A program made the position numbers and the translations under genes. From contig JAFZVV010000004.1 of the NCBI GenBank assembly GCA_017617615.1, positions 6,532 through 70,531 of the forward strand: a stretch of DNA of 64,000 nt, in the 5' to 3' direction. The DNA is from Prevotella sp. (GTDB lineage: Bacteria; Bacteroidota; Bacteroidia; Bacteroidales; Bacteroidaceae). The notes under the pieces are model-generated. The model searched no databases and had not been told where the DNA came from. It worked only from the letters and a program-made list of their open reading frames with translations. Of this stretch, positions 43,309-52,142 are shown in pieces; positions within the stretch are counted from its first letter, which is position 1, and each line of letters begins with the position of its first letter.

Positions 43309-44373
43309 TTATGATGTTTCCAAAAGTAGTTGATATCTTCCGTTCTCGAAGGCCACACGCATCACACGGTATTGACGTCCCGTCTTCCGTGCCATTTCAA
43401 GAGCCACATGTCCCATGGTACGGCGCAGGTTCACCTCCACACAGGGATGGAGCGCAAAGCCCTGCCCGTGGCGCACCACCATCATGTCGACACCGAAAGG
43501 ACCTTCGTAGCAACCGTTGCACCAGCGCCCCACTTCTTTCTCCACCACCTCCTTCACACGGTGGAGCATCGTCAGGTCAAGGAAGCGCGCCAACATCTGC
43601 TCTTTTTCTTCCTCGTCGGCCAAGAGGTTACCCACATAAGCAGCATTGACGGTATGGAAGAGCGAGAGTCCACGGTATCGGGCGCCTCCCTTCCCGTCGG
43701 CCGTGAATTCCATGGCGAAATCCATCTCTTTCTCAAAACAAGGCTCCACAATGATACAGCCTTGTCTGGATATGACATTCCGCACGAACCCCATGAGGTT
43801 CGACGACGGCCATTCGTCGACAAAACGCACGCCCCTGCCACTGCTGCTCCATGGTGCCTTCAACACCACATGCCCGTATTTTCCGACAAACCGTCCCAGG
43901 TCGTCAATATGGGTCACGGCCTCACGCTCGCCCACCATCCCGTCGGCTTCTGCCACGAGTGCACGCAACAGTGGGATGGAAGTGGCGCGGTGCGACAATG
44001 TCCTCAGCCTGTCTATCTGCCCGCACGAGGGCAGGCAAGTCTCAGGAAAGCCCGCCTTGAGCAGCTGTCGCCTCAATGCGAGGTTCCATCCCCAGGGCTT
44101 TACCTCGATGTGGCCTGCATTCTCCCACACCTTTGCTTTCCTGTCTCTCATCGACACATATTCCACATCGGCGAGCCATGGTCGCAACGGCAGTGCCATC
44201 TCCCGGGCCATGACTGGGTCGTCGGCCATCACCACGTCGCCCTCTTCTGCCCATATGGCAGGAAGGAAAGCCAGGTCGGCACGCATGCCCCGCCCCGCAG
44301 CCGGGGGAGTGAAACACTCTTTCCCAAAGGCAAGGGCAAGGTCGTGGTCGGGATTGAACACATGTACCACCAT
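43309..44373 (-). CDS. ATP-grasp-like conserved Bacteroidetes protein
   Basis: 354 residues from MVVHVFNPDHDLALAFG; 39 further upstream codons are open but cross the promoter. The second half looks like an ATP-grasp fold: VVLKAPWSSSGRGVRFV (glycine-rich nucleotide loop), IIVEPCFEKEMDFAMEF, and GPFGVDMMVV followed by HPCVEVNLRRTMGHVA (metal/ATP site). ATP-grasp enzymes join an acyl phosphate to an amine or thiol. Substrate unknown. The promoter is divergent from the neighbouring AAA ATPase. Confidence 0.75.
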   Translation of the reverse strand: MVVHVFNPDHDLALAFGKECFTPPAAGRGMRADLAFLPAIWAEEGDVVMADDPVMAREMALPLRPWLADVEYVSMRDRKAKVWENAGHIEVKPWGWNLALRRQLLKAGFPETCLPSCGQIDRLRTLSHRATSIPLLRALVAEADGMVGEREAVTHIDDLGRFVGKYGHVVLKAPWSSSGRGVRFVDEWPSSNLMGFVRNVISRQGCIIVEPCFEKEMDFAMEFTADGKGGARYRGLSLFHTVNAAYVGNLLADEEEKEQMLARFLDLTMLHRVKEVVEKEVGRWCNGCYEGPFGVDMMVVRHGQGFALHPCVEVNLRRTMGHVALEMARKTGRQYRVMRVAFENGRYQLLLETS

Positions 44374-44438
44374 GCGCCCATCTTCCCCATCGGGTAGCCT
44401 GTGATGTTCCAAAACGTGTGGTACTGACAGTTTTGCTG

Positions 44439-44470
44439 CAAAAATAGCAAAAAAAAATATAAATTGCAAA
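44439..44470 (-). promoter_or_regulatory. Promoter of ATP-grasp/GH43 unit
   Basis: On the - strand, TTTG (44470-44467), 20-base spacer, TATTTTTG (44446-44439); full consensus, leader ~60 bases. Confidence 0.72.
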
Positions 44471-44476
44471 CTACAC

Positions 44477-44508
44477 TTTGCAAATACCAAGAAAAATGAT
44501 TACCTTTG
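44477..44508 (+). promoter_or_regulatory. Promoter of AAA ATPase gene
   Basis: TTTG (44477-44480), 20-base spacer, TACCTTTG (44501-44508). It lies back to back with the divergent promoter, only 6 bases between the two -33 boxes. Confidence 0.78.
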
Positions 44509-44564
44509 CAACCTATTTGTACGATCAGCGCTTTTTTGCACATCTATTTATCAAAGGACAAACT

Positions 44565-45752
44565 ATGGATGCCTTTTTCCGTACGCACACATATCTAGTT
44601 GAGCACACTTGTGCTCCCGTGCGCCGTGGCTTGATGGACGAGATAGACTGGAACGACCGTCTCATCGGCATCAAGGGCACCCGTGGTGTGGGCAAGACCA
44701 CTTTCCTGCTGCAGTATGCGAAAGAGAATTTCGACGTCCGCGATAGGCAGTGCCTATATGTCAACCTCAACAACTTCTTCTTCCAGAAATATGGCATCGA
44801 GGAGTTTGCTGCCCAGTTCTACGAACAAGGCGGCAAGGTGCTCCTCATCGACCAGGTGTTCAAGCAGCACAACTGGAGCGAGAGCCTCCGCAAGTGCTAC
44901 GACCGTTTTCCCGACCTGAAAATCGTGTTCACGGGCTCGAGCGTGATGCGCCTGAAGGAAGAGAACCCTGAACTCAACGGCATCGTACACAGCTATAACC
45001 TTCGTGGATTCTCCTTCAGGGAGTTCCTCAACCTGAAGACAGGCAATGACTTCAAGGCATATACCCTTGACGAAATCCTTGCCGACCACGAGCACATCAT
45101 CAAACAAATATTGCCGAAGGTGCGCCCCCAGGAGTATTTCCAGGACTATGTGCACCATGGCTTCTACCCATTTTTCCAGGAGCACCGCAATTATTCCGAG
45201 AATCTGCTGAAGACGATGAACATGATGACCGAGGTAGACATCCTCCTCATCAAGCAGATAGAGTTGAAGTATCTCACGAAAATCAAGCGTCTGTTCTATG
45301 AACTGGCCGTTGACGGTCCGAAAGCCCCCAACATCAGTCAGCTCGCCATCGACATCGAGACGAGTCGAGCCACGGTGATGAACTACATCAAGTACCTTAC
45401 CGATGCCCGCCTAATCAATATGATTTACCCCGTCGGCCAGTCGTTCCCGAAGAAGCCCACGAAAGTGATGCTCCACAACTCCAACCTGCTTTATGCCATC
45501 TATCCGAGCAAGGTGGAAATCCAGGACGTCATGGAGGCTTTCTTCGTCAATTCCCTCTGGAAAGACCACAAGGTGAACCAGTCGGGCAAGGAGAAGCACT
45601 ACCTCATCGACGGCAAACTGAAGTTCCATGTGTGCGACGCTACCCGTCCAAGCAGGCAGAAGCCCCGTCCCGATGCCATCTACGCCCGTTACAACACCGA
45701 GGTGGGCAAGGACAACCAGATTCCACTGTGGTTGCTGGGGTTCCTCTATTGA
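44565..45752 (+). CDS. AAA_14/DUF4143-type ATPase
   Basis: 395 residues from MDAFFRTHTYLVEHT; an ATG 29 codons upstream lies before the predicted transcription start. Walker A GTRGVGKTT at 38-46, Walker B-like VLLIDQVFK, sensor KIVFTGSSVMRL, then a DUF4143-like C-terminal half with a winged-helix-like stretch (NISQLAIDIETSRATVMNYIKYLTDARLI). In family members the Walker B ends in DE; here it is DQ, so hydrolysis may be weak. Such proteins are widespread and of unknown role. 63 bases upstream of the PFOR gene. Confidence 0.85.
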   Translation: MDAFFRTHTYLVEHTCAPVRRGLMDEIDWNDRLIGIKGTRGVGKTTFLLQYAKENFDVRDRQCLYVNLNNFFFQKYGIEEFAAQFYEQGGKVLLIDQVFKQHNWSESLRKCYDRFPDLKIVFTGSSVMRLKEENPELNGIVHSYNLRGFSFREFLNLKTGNDFKAYTLDEILADHEHIIKQILPKVRPQEYFQDYVHHGFYPFFQEHRNYSENLLKTMNMMTEVDILLIKQIELKYLTKIKRLFYELAVDGPKAPNISQLAIDIETSRATVMNYIKYLTDARLINMIYPVGQSFPKKPTKVMLHNSNLLYAIYPSKVEIQDVMEAFFVNSLWKDHKVNQSGKEKHYLIDGKLKFHVCDATRPSRQKPRPDAIYARYNTEVGKDNQIPLWLLGFLY

Positions 45753-45815
45753 GTTCTTTAGATAATCAATATATTCATAAACGTTACATAACCAATTAAC
45801 ACTTAACTTTCAACA

Positions 45816-48800
45816 ATGGCAAAGGAAAAGAAATTTATCACTTGTGATGGTAATGAGGCCGCTGCGCATATCAGCTATATGTTCAGCGAAGTAGCCGCCA
45901 TTTATCCCATCACCCCGTCATCACCCATGGCGGAGCATGTTGACGAGTGGGCCGCACGCGGCCGCAAGAACCTCTGGGGTCAGACTGTAGCCGTGCAGGA
46001 GATGCAGTCTGAGGCAGGTGCCGCAGGTGCCGTTCATGGCTCACTGCAGGCAGGTGCCCTCACCACTACTTTCACCGCCTCACAGGGTCTGTTGCTCATG
46101 ATTCCCAACATGTACAAGATTGCCGGTGAGTTGCTGCCTTGCGTGTTCGACGTGTCTGCCCGTACACTGGCATCCCACTCGCTGTGTATCTTTGGCGACC
46201 ACCAAGACGTGATGGCTTGCCGCCAGACCGGTTTTGCCATGCTCTGCGAGGGTAGCGTTCAGGAGGTGATGGACCTCACCGCCGTAGCCCACCTGGCTTC
46301 ACTGAAGACCTGTGTGCCGTTCATCAACTTCTTCGACGGTTTCCGCACCTCTCACGAGTACCACAAGATTGAGCGTCTCGACAACGAGGACATCCTCCCG
46401 TTGGTCGACGAGGCCGACATCAAGCGTTTCCGCGACCGTGCCCTCACTCCCGAGCGCCCCGTTACCCGCGGTACTGCCGAGAACCCCGAGACATTCTTCA
46501 CTCACCGCGAGGCATGCAACAGCTATTATGACAGCGTGCCCGAGATCGTAGAGGAATATCTTGCCAAGATCAGCGAGATTACCGGCCGTGAGTATCACCT
46601 CTTCTCCTACTATGGTGCCGAGGATGCCGACCGCATGATCATCCTCATGGGCTCTGCCACTGATGCTGCCCGCGAGGCCATCGACCACCTGAATGCCAAC
46701 GGCGAGAAAGTGGGTATGATCAGCGTACACCTCTATCGTCCGTTCTCCATCAAGCACCTGCTGGCAGCAGTGCCCAAGACGGTGAAGAAGATTGCCGTGC
46801 TCGACCGCACGAAGGAGCCGGGCGCCGAGGGCGAACCGCTCTACATCGACGTGAAGTCGGCATTCTATGAAGTGGAGGACCGTCCGCTCATCGTTGGCGG
46901 CCGCTATGGTCTTGGTTCACACGACACCACTCCTGCACAGATCATCTCCGTATTCAACAACCTCGCCATGCCCGAGCCGAAGAACCACTTCACTATCGGC
47001 ATCGTCGACGACGTTACCTTCACCTCGCTGCCTGTCGTTCCCGAGCTGGCTCTCGGCGGCAAGAGCATGTACCAGGCCAAGTTCTACGGACTGGGTGCCG
47101 ACGGTACGGTGGGTGCCAACAAGAACTCAGTGAAGATCATCGGCGACAACACCGACAAGTACTGCCAGGCCTACTTCAGCTACGACTCGAAGAAGTCGGG
47201 CGGCTTTACCTGCTCTCACCTGCGTTTCGGCGACGAGCCCATCCGCTCTACCTATCTGGTGACCACGCCCAACTTTGTGGCATGCCACGTACAGGCTTAC
47301 CTGCACATGTACGACGTGACCCGTGGCCTGCAGAAGAACGGCACATTCCTGCTCAACACCATCTTCGAGGGTGAGGAACTGGCACGCTTCATGCCCAACA
47401 AGGTGAAGCGCTATTTCGCCGAGAACAACATCACCGTCTATACCATCAATGCCACGAAGATTGCCCAGGAGATTGGTCTCGGCAACCGCACGAACACCAT
47501 CCTGCAGTCGGCATTCTTCCGCATCACCCAGGTGATTCCCGAAGACCTCGCCGTGGAGCAGATGAAGAAATTCATCGTGAAGTCGTATGGCTCGAAAGGC
47601 CAGGACATCATCGACAAGAACTACGCTGCAGTAGACCGTGGCGGTGAGTACAAGAAGTTCGACATCGACCCCGCATGGGCCAACCTGCCCGACGATCCCG
47701 AGAAGGTGGACGATGCACCCGCATTCGTGAAGGAGGTCGTACGTCCCATCAACGCCCAGGCCGGCGACCTGCTGCCTGTCAGCGCTTTCGTCAACCACGG
47801 CACTACCGACGGTTCATGGGAAGTGGGCACCGCTGCCTACGAGAAACGTGGTGTGGAGGCTTTCGTTCCTGTATGGAACCTCGACAACTGTATCCAGTGT
47901 AACCAGTGTGCATACATCTGTCCTCACGCTGCCATCCGTCCGTTCGTGCTCGATGAAAACGAGATTGGAGGTTTTGCCGGCAAGACGATAGAGATGAAGG
48001 CCCCGAAGAACATGAAGGGCATGAACTTCGTCATCCAGGTTTCCGTGCTCGACTGTCTGGGATGCGGCAACTGTGCCGACATCTGCCCGGGCAACCCGAA
48101 ACTGGGCAAGGCCCTCACGATGGCTCCGTTCAACCCCGATGCCGAGGCCATGAAGCAGGAAGCCAAGAACTGGGAATACTGCGTGAAGAACGTGAAGTCG
48201 AAGCAAGACCTCGTCGACATCAAGTCGAACGTGAAGAACTCGCAGTTCGCACAGCCACTGTTCGAGTTCTCGGGAGCCTGCGCCGGTTGCGGTGAGACAC
48301 CGTATGTGAAACTCATCAGCCAACTCTTCGGCGACCGCCAGATGATTGCCAATGCCACAGGATGTTCCAGCATCTACTCCGCTTCCATCCCGTCGACACC
48401 TTACACGAAGAACGAGAAAGGCCAGGGTCCGGTGTTCAACAACTCCCTGTTCGAGGACTTCTGTGAGTTCGGTCTCGGTATGGCTCTCGGAAACAAGAAG
48501 ATGAAGGAGCGCGTGGCCAAGTTGCTCACCGAGGCAACAGACTGCGAACAATGCCCGTCGGAGTTCAAGGAGCTGGCAGCAGAGTGGATTGCCAACCGCG
48601 AGGATGCCGACAAGACCAAGGAGATAGCCCCGAAGCTCCGCGAGTTCATCAAGGGCGGTGCAGAGGCTGGTTGCGAGCATTGCAAGGAACTGCAGACCCT
48701 CGACCACTACCTGGTGAAGCGCTCACAGTGGATTATCGGTGGCGACGGTGCCAGCTATGACATCGGCTACGGTGGTCTCGACCATGTGATTGCTTCCGGC

Positions 48801-49388
48801 GAGGACGTGAACATCCTGGTGCTCGACACCGAGGTATACTCCAACACCGGTGGACAGGCTTCAAAGGCCACCCCGCTCGGTGCCATCGCACAGTTTGCCG
48901 CACAGGGCAAGCGCATCCGCAAGAAAGACCTTGGCATGATTGCCACCACCTATGGCTACGTGTATGTGGCACAGATTGCCATGGGTGCCGACCACGCACA
49001 GTGTCTGAAGGCCATCCGCGAGGCAGAGGCATGGCACGGCCCGTCGGTTATCATTGCCTACGCACCATGTATCAACCACGGTCTGAAGGCCAAGGGTGGC
49101 ATGGGCAAGAGCCAGGCCGAGGAGAAGAAGGCCGTGGAGTGTGGCTACTGGCACCTCTGGCGCTACAATCCCGCCCTGGGCGAGGAAGGCAAGAACCCAT
49201 TCTCTCTCGACTCCAAGGAGCCGCAGTGGGAGAAGTTCCACGACTTCCTCTTGGGCGAGGTGCGCTACCTCTCCGTGAAGAAAGCCTATCCCAACGAGGC
49301 CGAAGAACTCTTCGCCGAGGCACAGCGCATGGCTCAGCTCCGCTACAAGACCTACGTCCGCAAGACGCAGGAGAACTGGGAGGAGTAA
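45816..49388 (+). CDS. nifJ: Pyruvate:ferredoxin (flavodoxin) oxidoreductase
   Basis: 1190 residues, single-chain homodimer type. Domain I has YPITPSSPMAEHVDEWAA, and domain III/IV follow. Two 4Fe-4S ferredoxin motifs are CIQCNQCAYICPHAAI and CLGCGNCADICPG; the proximal-cluster cysteines begin in CAGCGETPY, and the thiamine diphosphate site is GDGASYDIGYGGLDH with NTGGQASKATP. It oxidises pyruvate and CoA to acetyl-CoA and CO2 and reduces ferredoxin or flavodoxin, the main pyruvate exit in anaerobic Bacteroidetes. Strong terminator downstream. No clear consensus promoter is seen in the 63-base gap. Confidence 0.98.
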   Translation: MAKEKKFITCDGNEAAAHISYMFSEVAAIYPITPSSPMAEHVDEWAARGRKNLWGQTVAVQEMQSEAGAAGAVHGSLQAGALTTTFTASQGLLLMIPNMYKIAGELLPCVFDVSARTLASHSLCIFGDHQDVMACRQTGFAMLCEGSVQEVMDLTAVAHLASLKTCVPFINFFDGFRTSHEYHKIERLDNEDILPLVDEADIKRFRDRALTPERPVTRGTAENPETFFTHREACNSYYDSVPEIVEEYLAKISEITGREYHLFSYYGAEDADRMIILMGSATDAAREAIDHLNANGEKVGMISVHLYRPFSIKHLLAAVPKTVKKIAVLDRTKEPGAEGEPLYIDVKSAFYEVEDRPLIVGGRYGLGSHDTTPAQIISVFNNLAMPEPKNHFTIGIVDDVTFTSLPVVPELALGGKSMYQAKFYGLGADGTVGANKNSVKIIGDNTDKYCQAYFSYDSKKSGGFTCSHLRFGDEPIRSTYLVTTPNFVACHVQAYLHMYDVTRGLQKNGTFLLNTIFEGEELARFMPNKVKRYFAENNITVYTINATKIAQEIGLGNRTNTILQSAFFRITQVIPEDLAVEQMKKFIVKSYGSKGQDIIDKNYAAVDRGGEYKKFDIDPAWANLPDDPEKVDDAPAFVKEVVRPINAQAGDLLPVSAFVNHGTTDGSWEVGTAAYEKRGVEAFVPVWNLDNCIQCNQCAYICPHAAIRPFVLDENEIGGFAGKTIEMKAPKNMKGMNFVIQVSVLDCLGCGNCADICPGNPKLGKALTMAPFNPDAEAMKQEAKNWEYCVKNVKSKQDLVDIKSNVKNSQFAQPLFEFSGACAGCGETPYVKLISQLFGDRQMIANATGCSSIYSASIPSTPYTKNEKGQGPVFNNSLFEDFCEFGLGMALGNKKMKERVAKLLTEATDCEQCPSEFKELAAEWIANREDADKTKEIAPKLREFIKGGAEAGCEHCKELQTLDHYLVKRSQWIIGGDGASYDIGYGGLDHVIASGEDVNILVLDTEVYSNTGGQASKATPLGAIAQFAAQGKRIRKKDLGMIATTYGYVYVAQIAMGADHAQCLKAIREAEAWHGPSVIIAYAPCINHGLKAKGGMGKSQAEEKKAVECGYWHLWRYNPALGEEGKNPFSLDSKEPQWEKFHDFLLGEVRYLSVKKAYPNEAEELFAEAQRMAQLRYKTYVRKTQENWEE

Positions 49389-49414
49389 TCATTTAGGAAA
49401 TCATTCCTCTTGAC

Positions 49415-49457
49415 ATAATAGGGGCGAACCATTAGGTCTCGCCCCTATTATCTTTTT
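49415..49457 (+). terminator. Terminator of PFOR gene
   Basis: A perfect 13-bp stem (49415-49427 with 49439-49451) with 11-base loop and T6 tail. Confidence 0.88.
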
Positions 49458-49582
49458 TATGTGGTGCTTCCACTTGCCAGATATAGCAGAAAGGCACTAA
49501 TGTTTTCTGAAATTTACAAAAACAAACACAAAACAGACATAAATCAACGTCTCTTCTGCCATTTTTTCTAAAAGCAAATATT

Positions 49583-49639
49583 TTTAAGTTAAATAACTTA
49601 AAAGAATGATACAACCTATCATTTAAATATATATCTTCG
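49583..49639 (+). promoter_or_regulatory. Promoter and palindrome upstream of LEA-like lipoprotein
   Basis: TATCTTCG (49632-49639) is the -7 box. About 30 bases upstream lies a 9-bp inverted repeat, TTTAAGTTA / TAACTTAAA (49583-49591, 49594-49602), suitable as a dimeric regulator site. No TTTG at -33. Confidence 0.5.
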
Positions 49640-49686
49640 CAGCGAATTTTTAATTCACATATGTTTTACTAAACCAATCGAAAAAA

Positions 49687-50283
49687 ATGAAAAAATTCTT
49701 TTTGCTTGCAATGGCCGCAGTTGCCATGACATTCACCGCTTGTAAGAACGAGCCCGCTACTCCTCCAGTAGTTGAGGAAGAGGCACCTGAAGTAGTCGAG
49801 ATTACCACCGACTCCATCGCAAAGGTTATCGAGGCTGGTGACAGCACTCAGTTGGGAAATCTTCTTACCACCATCCAGGAGCAGATTGAGACGCTGAAAG
49901 GCACCGATATCGCTAAAGCCAAGACTTACCTGGAGACCGTTCAGAACTTCCTGAAGGAAAATGCTGACAAGATCAAGGCTGTGGTTGGTACTGGTACTAT
50001 CGCATCATTGGTTGACGCTGTGAACAACCTTCCTGCTATTGAGGTTCCCGATGTAGCTGGTGCTGCTGCTGATGCCGTTGAGGGTGCAGCTGACGCTGCT
50101 GCTGATGCCGCTCAGGGTGCTGTTGACGCCGCTCAGGATGCTGCTCAGGGTGCCGTTGACGCTGTTCAGGGTGCTGCCGACGCCGCCAAAGATGCTGCAG
50201 AGGGTGCTGTTGACGCTGCCAAGGGTGCTGCTGCCGACGCTGTCGACGCTGCTGCCGACAAAGTGAAGGGTGCCTTGAAATAA
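49687..50283 (+). CDS. Lipoprotein with LEA-like Ala-rich amphipathic repeat
   Basis: 198 residues. Lipobox FTAC (Cys19), then an acidic Pro-rich linker (NEPATPPVVEEEAPE), a helical middle (~45-110) and a C-terminal ~75-residue stretch made of AADAAQGAVDAAQ-type 11-residue units rich in Ala, Asp, Gly and Lys. Such 11-mers form amphipathic helices in LEA and apolipoprotein-like proteins that bind membranes or protect on drying/stress. Envelope-located by its lipobox. Function unknown; terminator follows directly. Confidence 0.85.
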   Translation: MKKFFLLAMAAVAMTFTACKNEPATPPVVEEEAPEVVEITTDSIAKVIEAGDSTQLGNLLTTIQEQIETLKGTDIAKAKTYLETVQNFLKENADKIKAVVGTGTIASLVDAVNNLPAIEVPDVAGAAADAVEGAADAAADAAQGAVDAAQDAAQGAVDAVQGAADAAKDAAEGAVDAAKGAAADAVDAAADKVKGALK

Positions 50284-50315
50284 GCACTTGTTCCAAGCAT
50301 AGAAAAAAAGACTTC

Positions 50316-50350
50316 GGCCGCAGGCTCATAGAACCTGCGGCCATTTTTTT
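50316..50350 (+). terminator. Terminator of LEA-like lipoprotein gene
   Basis: GGCCGCAGG (50316-50324) pairs with 50334-50342, then a run of seven T. Confidence 0.85.
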
Positions 50351-50414
50351 AATTTTCCGAAAGACCTTCATTTCCGGAATTCGAGATTCTTGAGCATCAA
50401 AAGACAACACGATT

Positions 50415-50789
50415 ATGAAAAGAGGAAGAGCCATCTGTGAAGCCTTGAAGGATGTCCGCCGAAAGATAGCGCAGGCCAATGACATCAGCTACAGTCCAAA
50501 TGTATGCAACCATGAGGGCGATTGCACTGGCACCTGTGCCGCCTGTGAGAAGGAGATGCGCTATCTGGAGCACCAGTTACGCCTGCGACACCTTGCCGGG
50601 AAGACCGTGCGCGTGGCAGGCATATCGTTGGGGATGGTGGCCGTTCTTGGAAGTTGCCATATCGCCCAACCCAATGGTTACATGGAACGCGACCCGCATG
50701 TAGACAGCACGTCACAAGCCGTGAGTTCCCAAGACGCCGATTCTGCCAGCACCGCCACGCAGCCTGCCAAGACGCTGCAGGTGAAATAG
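50415..50789 (+). CDS. Cys4 mini-protein with internal membrane segment (copy 1)
   Basis: 124 residues. N-terminal ~60 residues are charged and contain four Cys at 31, 37, 41 and 44 (CNHEGDC..GTCAAC), a likely Zn or Fe-S knuckle, then EKEMRYLEHQLRLR helix. A hydrophobic segment at 65-80 ends with LGSC (Cys81), a lipobox-like sequence in an unusual internal place. The tail is Ser/Gln/Asp-rich and polar. The CxHEGDCxGTC pattern is one I recall from small Bacteroidales proteins of unknown function. It is followed 41 bases later by a near-identical copy. Confidence 0.7.
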   Translation: MKRGRAICEALKDVRRKIAQANDISYSPNVCNHEGDCTGTCAACEKEMRYLEHQLRLRHLAGKTVRVAGISLGMVAVLGSCHIAQPNGYMERDPHVDSTSQAVSSQDADSASTATQPAKTLQVK

Positions 50790-50830
50790 AGCCAGCCTTT
50801 GCCCGGTTGAAGAACATGTCAAGCACTACG

Positions 50831-51217
50831 ATGAGAAGAGGAAGAGCCGTCTGCGAAACCCTGAAGGATGTCCGCCGAAAGATAGCACAGGCCAATGACA
50901 TCAGCTACAGTCCAAATGTATGCCATCACGAGGGCGATTGTGCCGGCACCTGTGCCGCCTGCGAGAAGGAAATGCGCTACCTGGAGCACCAGTTGCGCCT
51001 GCGCCGCCTCGCCGGGAAGACCGTGCGCGTGGCAGGCGTTTCGTTGGGGATGGTGGCCATTCTTGGCAGTTGCTTCAAGACCAGCGAATACACGGCGGGA
51101 CGCGTCCCCTATGATGACAGGACCTCTCAGACCGTGAGTACCCAGAAAGCCGATAGTGTAGGCCTGGGAACAGCTACGGCGCAGCCTGAAACGCCGCTTC
51201 GCCCGATAGATAAATGA
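50831..51217 (+). CDS. Cys4 mini-protein with internal membrane segment (copy 2)
   Basis: 128 residues from MRRGRAVCE (an ATG five codons upstream is possible). It aligns without gaps to copy 1 over residues 1-81, about 73 identical by eye, keeping Cys8, the four Cys at 31/37/41/44 and Cys81; the tails after Cys81 are unrelated. The pattern is a recent tandem duplication with divergence of the exported-side tail. Terminator at 51276-51325. Confidence 0.7.
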   Translation: MRRGRAVCETLKDVRRKIAQANDISYSPNVCHHEGDCAGTCAACEKEMRYLEHQLRLRRLAGKTVRVAGVSLGMVAILGSCFKTSEYTAGRVPYDDRTSQTVSTQKADSVGLGTATAQPETPLRPIDK

Positions 51218-51275
51218 TTCCGGTCCTTGACCGGATGAAAAGCATTCACAAACCATAAAACAACATTTAGACGAC

Positions 51276-51325
51276 AATGCCAACGGCGGGGGAGCACTAC
51301 GATGTACTCCCCCGCCGTTGGTATT
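51276..51325. terminator. Bidirectional terminator
   Basis: A 19-bp stem (51276-51294 with 51307-51325, one wobble pair) with a 12-base loop between the Cys4 genes and the convergent bamD operon end. Confidence 0.75.
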
Positions 51326-51338
51326 GGGTCATGATGCT

Positions 51339-51800
51339 TTACCTGATTCTATCGGCAGCCCTCACCAGTTTCTCGTCCTTGATGATGCCCCTTCGGGCCA
51401 GGATGTAAAGAATGAGAGATATAGCGGGCAGGGCGGCAGTGAAAGACATCTCCAGATGACAACACTCTTCCCTCGCCTGTGTGGTATAGACATAGTAGGC
51501 ACACAAACCCATCCATATCAGGATGAGCAAGATGTTGATGACACACAACCGTGCCTGCTGCATCCTTTTCTTGTAGAGGAAGATGGCGAATACTGCGATG
51601 GGACACGTGAGCAGCAGTACGACAAACATCGGCCATACCGACATGTCTGAACCGCCTTTCCCATTTACCATAAACAGATTGGTCATCGTGACGTAATCAC
51701 CCAATTCTGCCATATGGAAAGTAGCCAACGGCAGGCATAGGCAGACGACGGTGAGCACCAACGCCAGGAACAGGTATACGGTCTGTATTCTCTGCCACAT
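51339..51800 (-). CDS. DUF4293-family membrane protein
   Basis: 153 residues, four hydrophobic helices, starting MWQRIQTVYLFLALVLTVVCL, the hallmark of DUF4293. Restricted to Bacteroidetes. Third gene after bamD and rpoZ (3-base gap), an order that is common in the phylum. Function unknown. Confidence 0.88.
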   Translation of the reverse strand: MWQRIQTVYLFLALVLTVVCLCLPLATFHMAELGDYVTMTNLFMVNGKGGSDMSVWPMFVVLLLTCPIAVFAIFLYKKRMQQARLCVINILLILIWMGLCAYYVYTTQAREECCHLEMSFTAALPAISLILYILARRGIIKDEKLVRAADRIR

Positions 51801-51803
51801 GAC

Positions 51804-52127
51804 TTATTGCTCTTTTGACGGGTCACGCCAGAACACGTTGCCCTCGATGAATTCCTGTGTGGCGAGAAGGGTTGCCTTGGGCAGCTTCTCATAGTAGCGC
51901 GAGATTTCTATCTGCTCACGGTTCTCGAACACCTCTTCGAGCGTGTCGTTGTACGAGGCGAACTCCTGCAGTTTCTTGCTCAGGTCCTGCTTGATTTCCA
52001 CCGAAATCTGGTTGGCACGTTTCGAAATGATGGCCACGCTCTCATAGATGTTCCCGGTCTCCTGACACAGGTCCATGATATTGCGTGTGACGGTGTTGAC
52101 AGGTGCTTTTGATTTCTTGTAATCCAT
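51804..52127 (-). CDS. rpoZ: RNA polymerase omega/Rpb6-like subunit
   Basis: 107 residues. ETGNIYESVAIISKRANQISVEIK is the Rpb6/omega core that clamps beta-prime; the tail is Bacteroidetes-specific. It lies between bamD (15-base gap) and DUF4293. Omega stabilises the core enzyme. Confidence 0.88.
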   Translation of the reverse strand: MDYKKSKAPVNTVTRNIMDLCQETGNIYESVAIISKRANQISVEIKQDLSKKLQEFASYNDTLEEVFENREQIEISRYYEKLPKATLLATQEFIEGNVFWRDPSKEQ

Positions 52128-52142
52128 TGTGTTGCTTATTAT

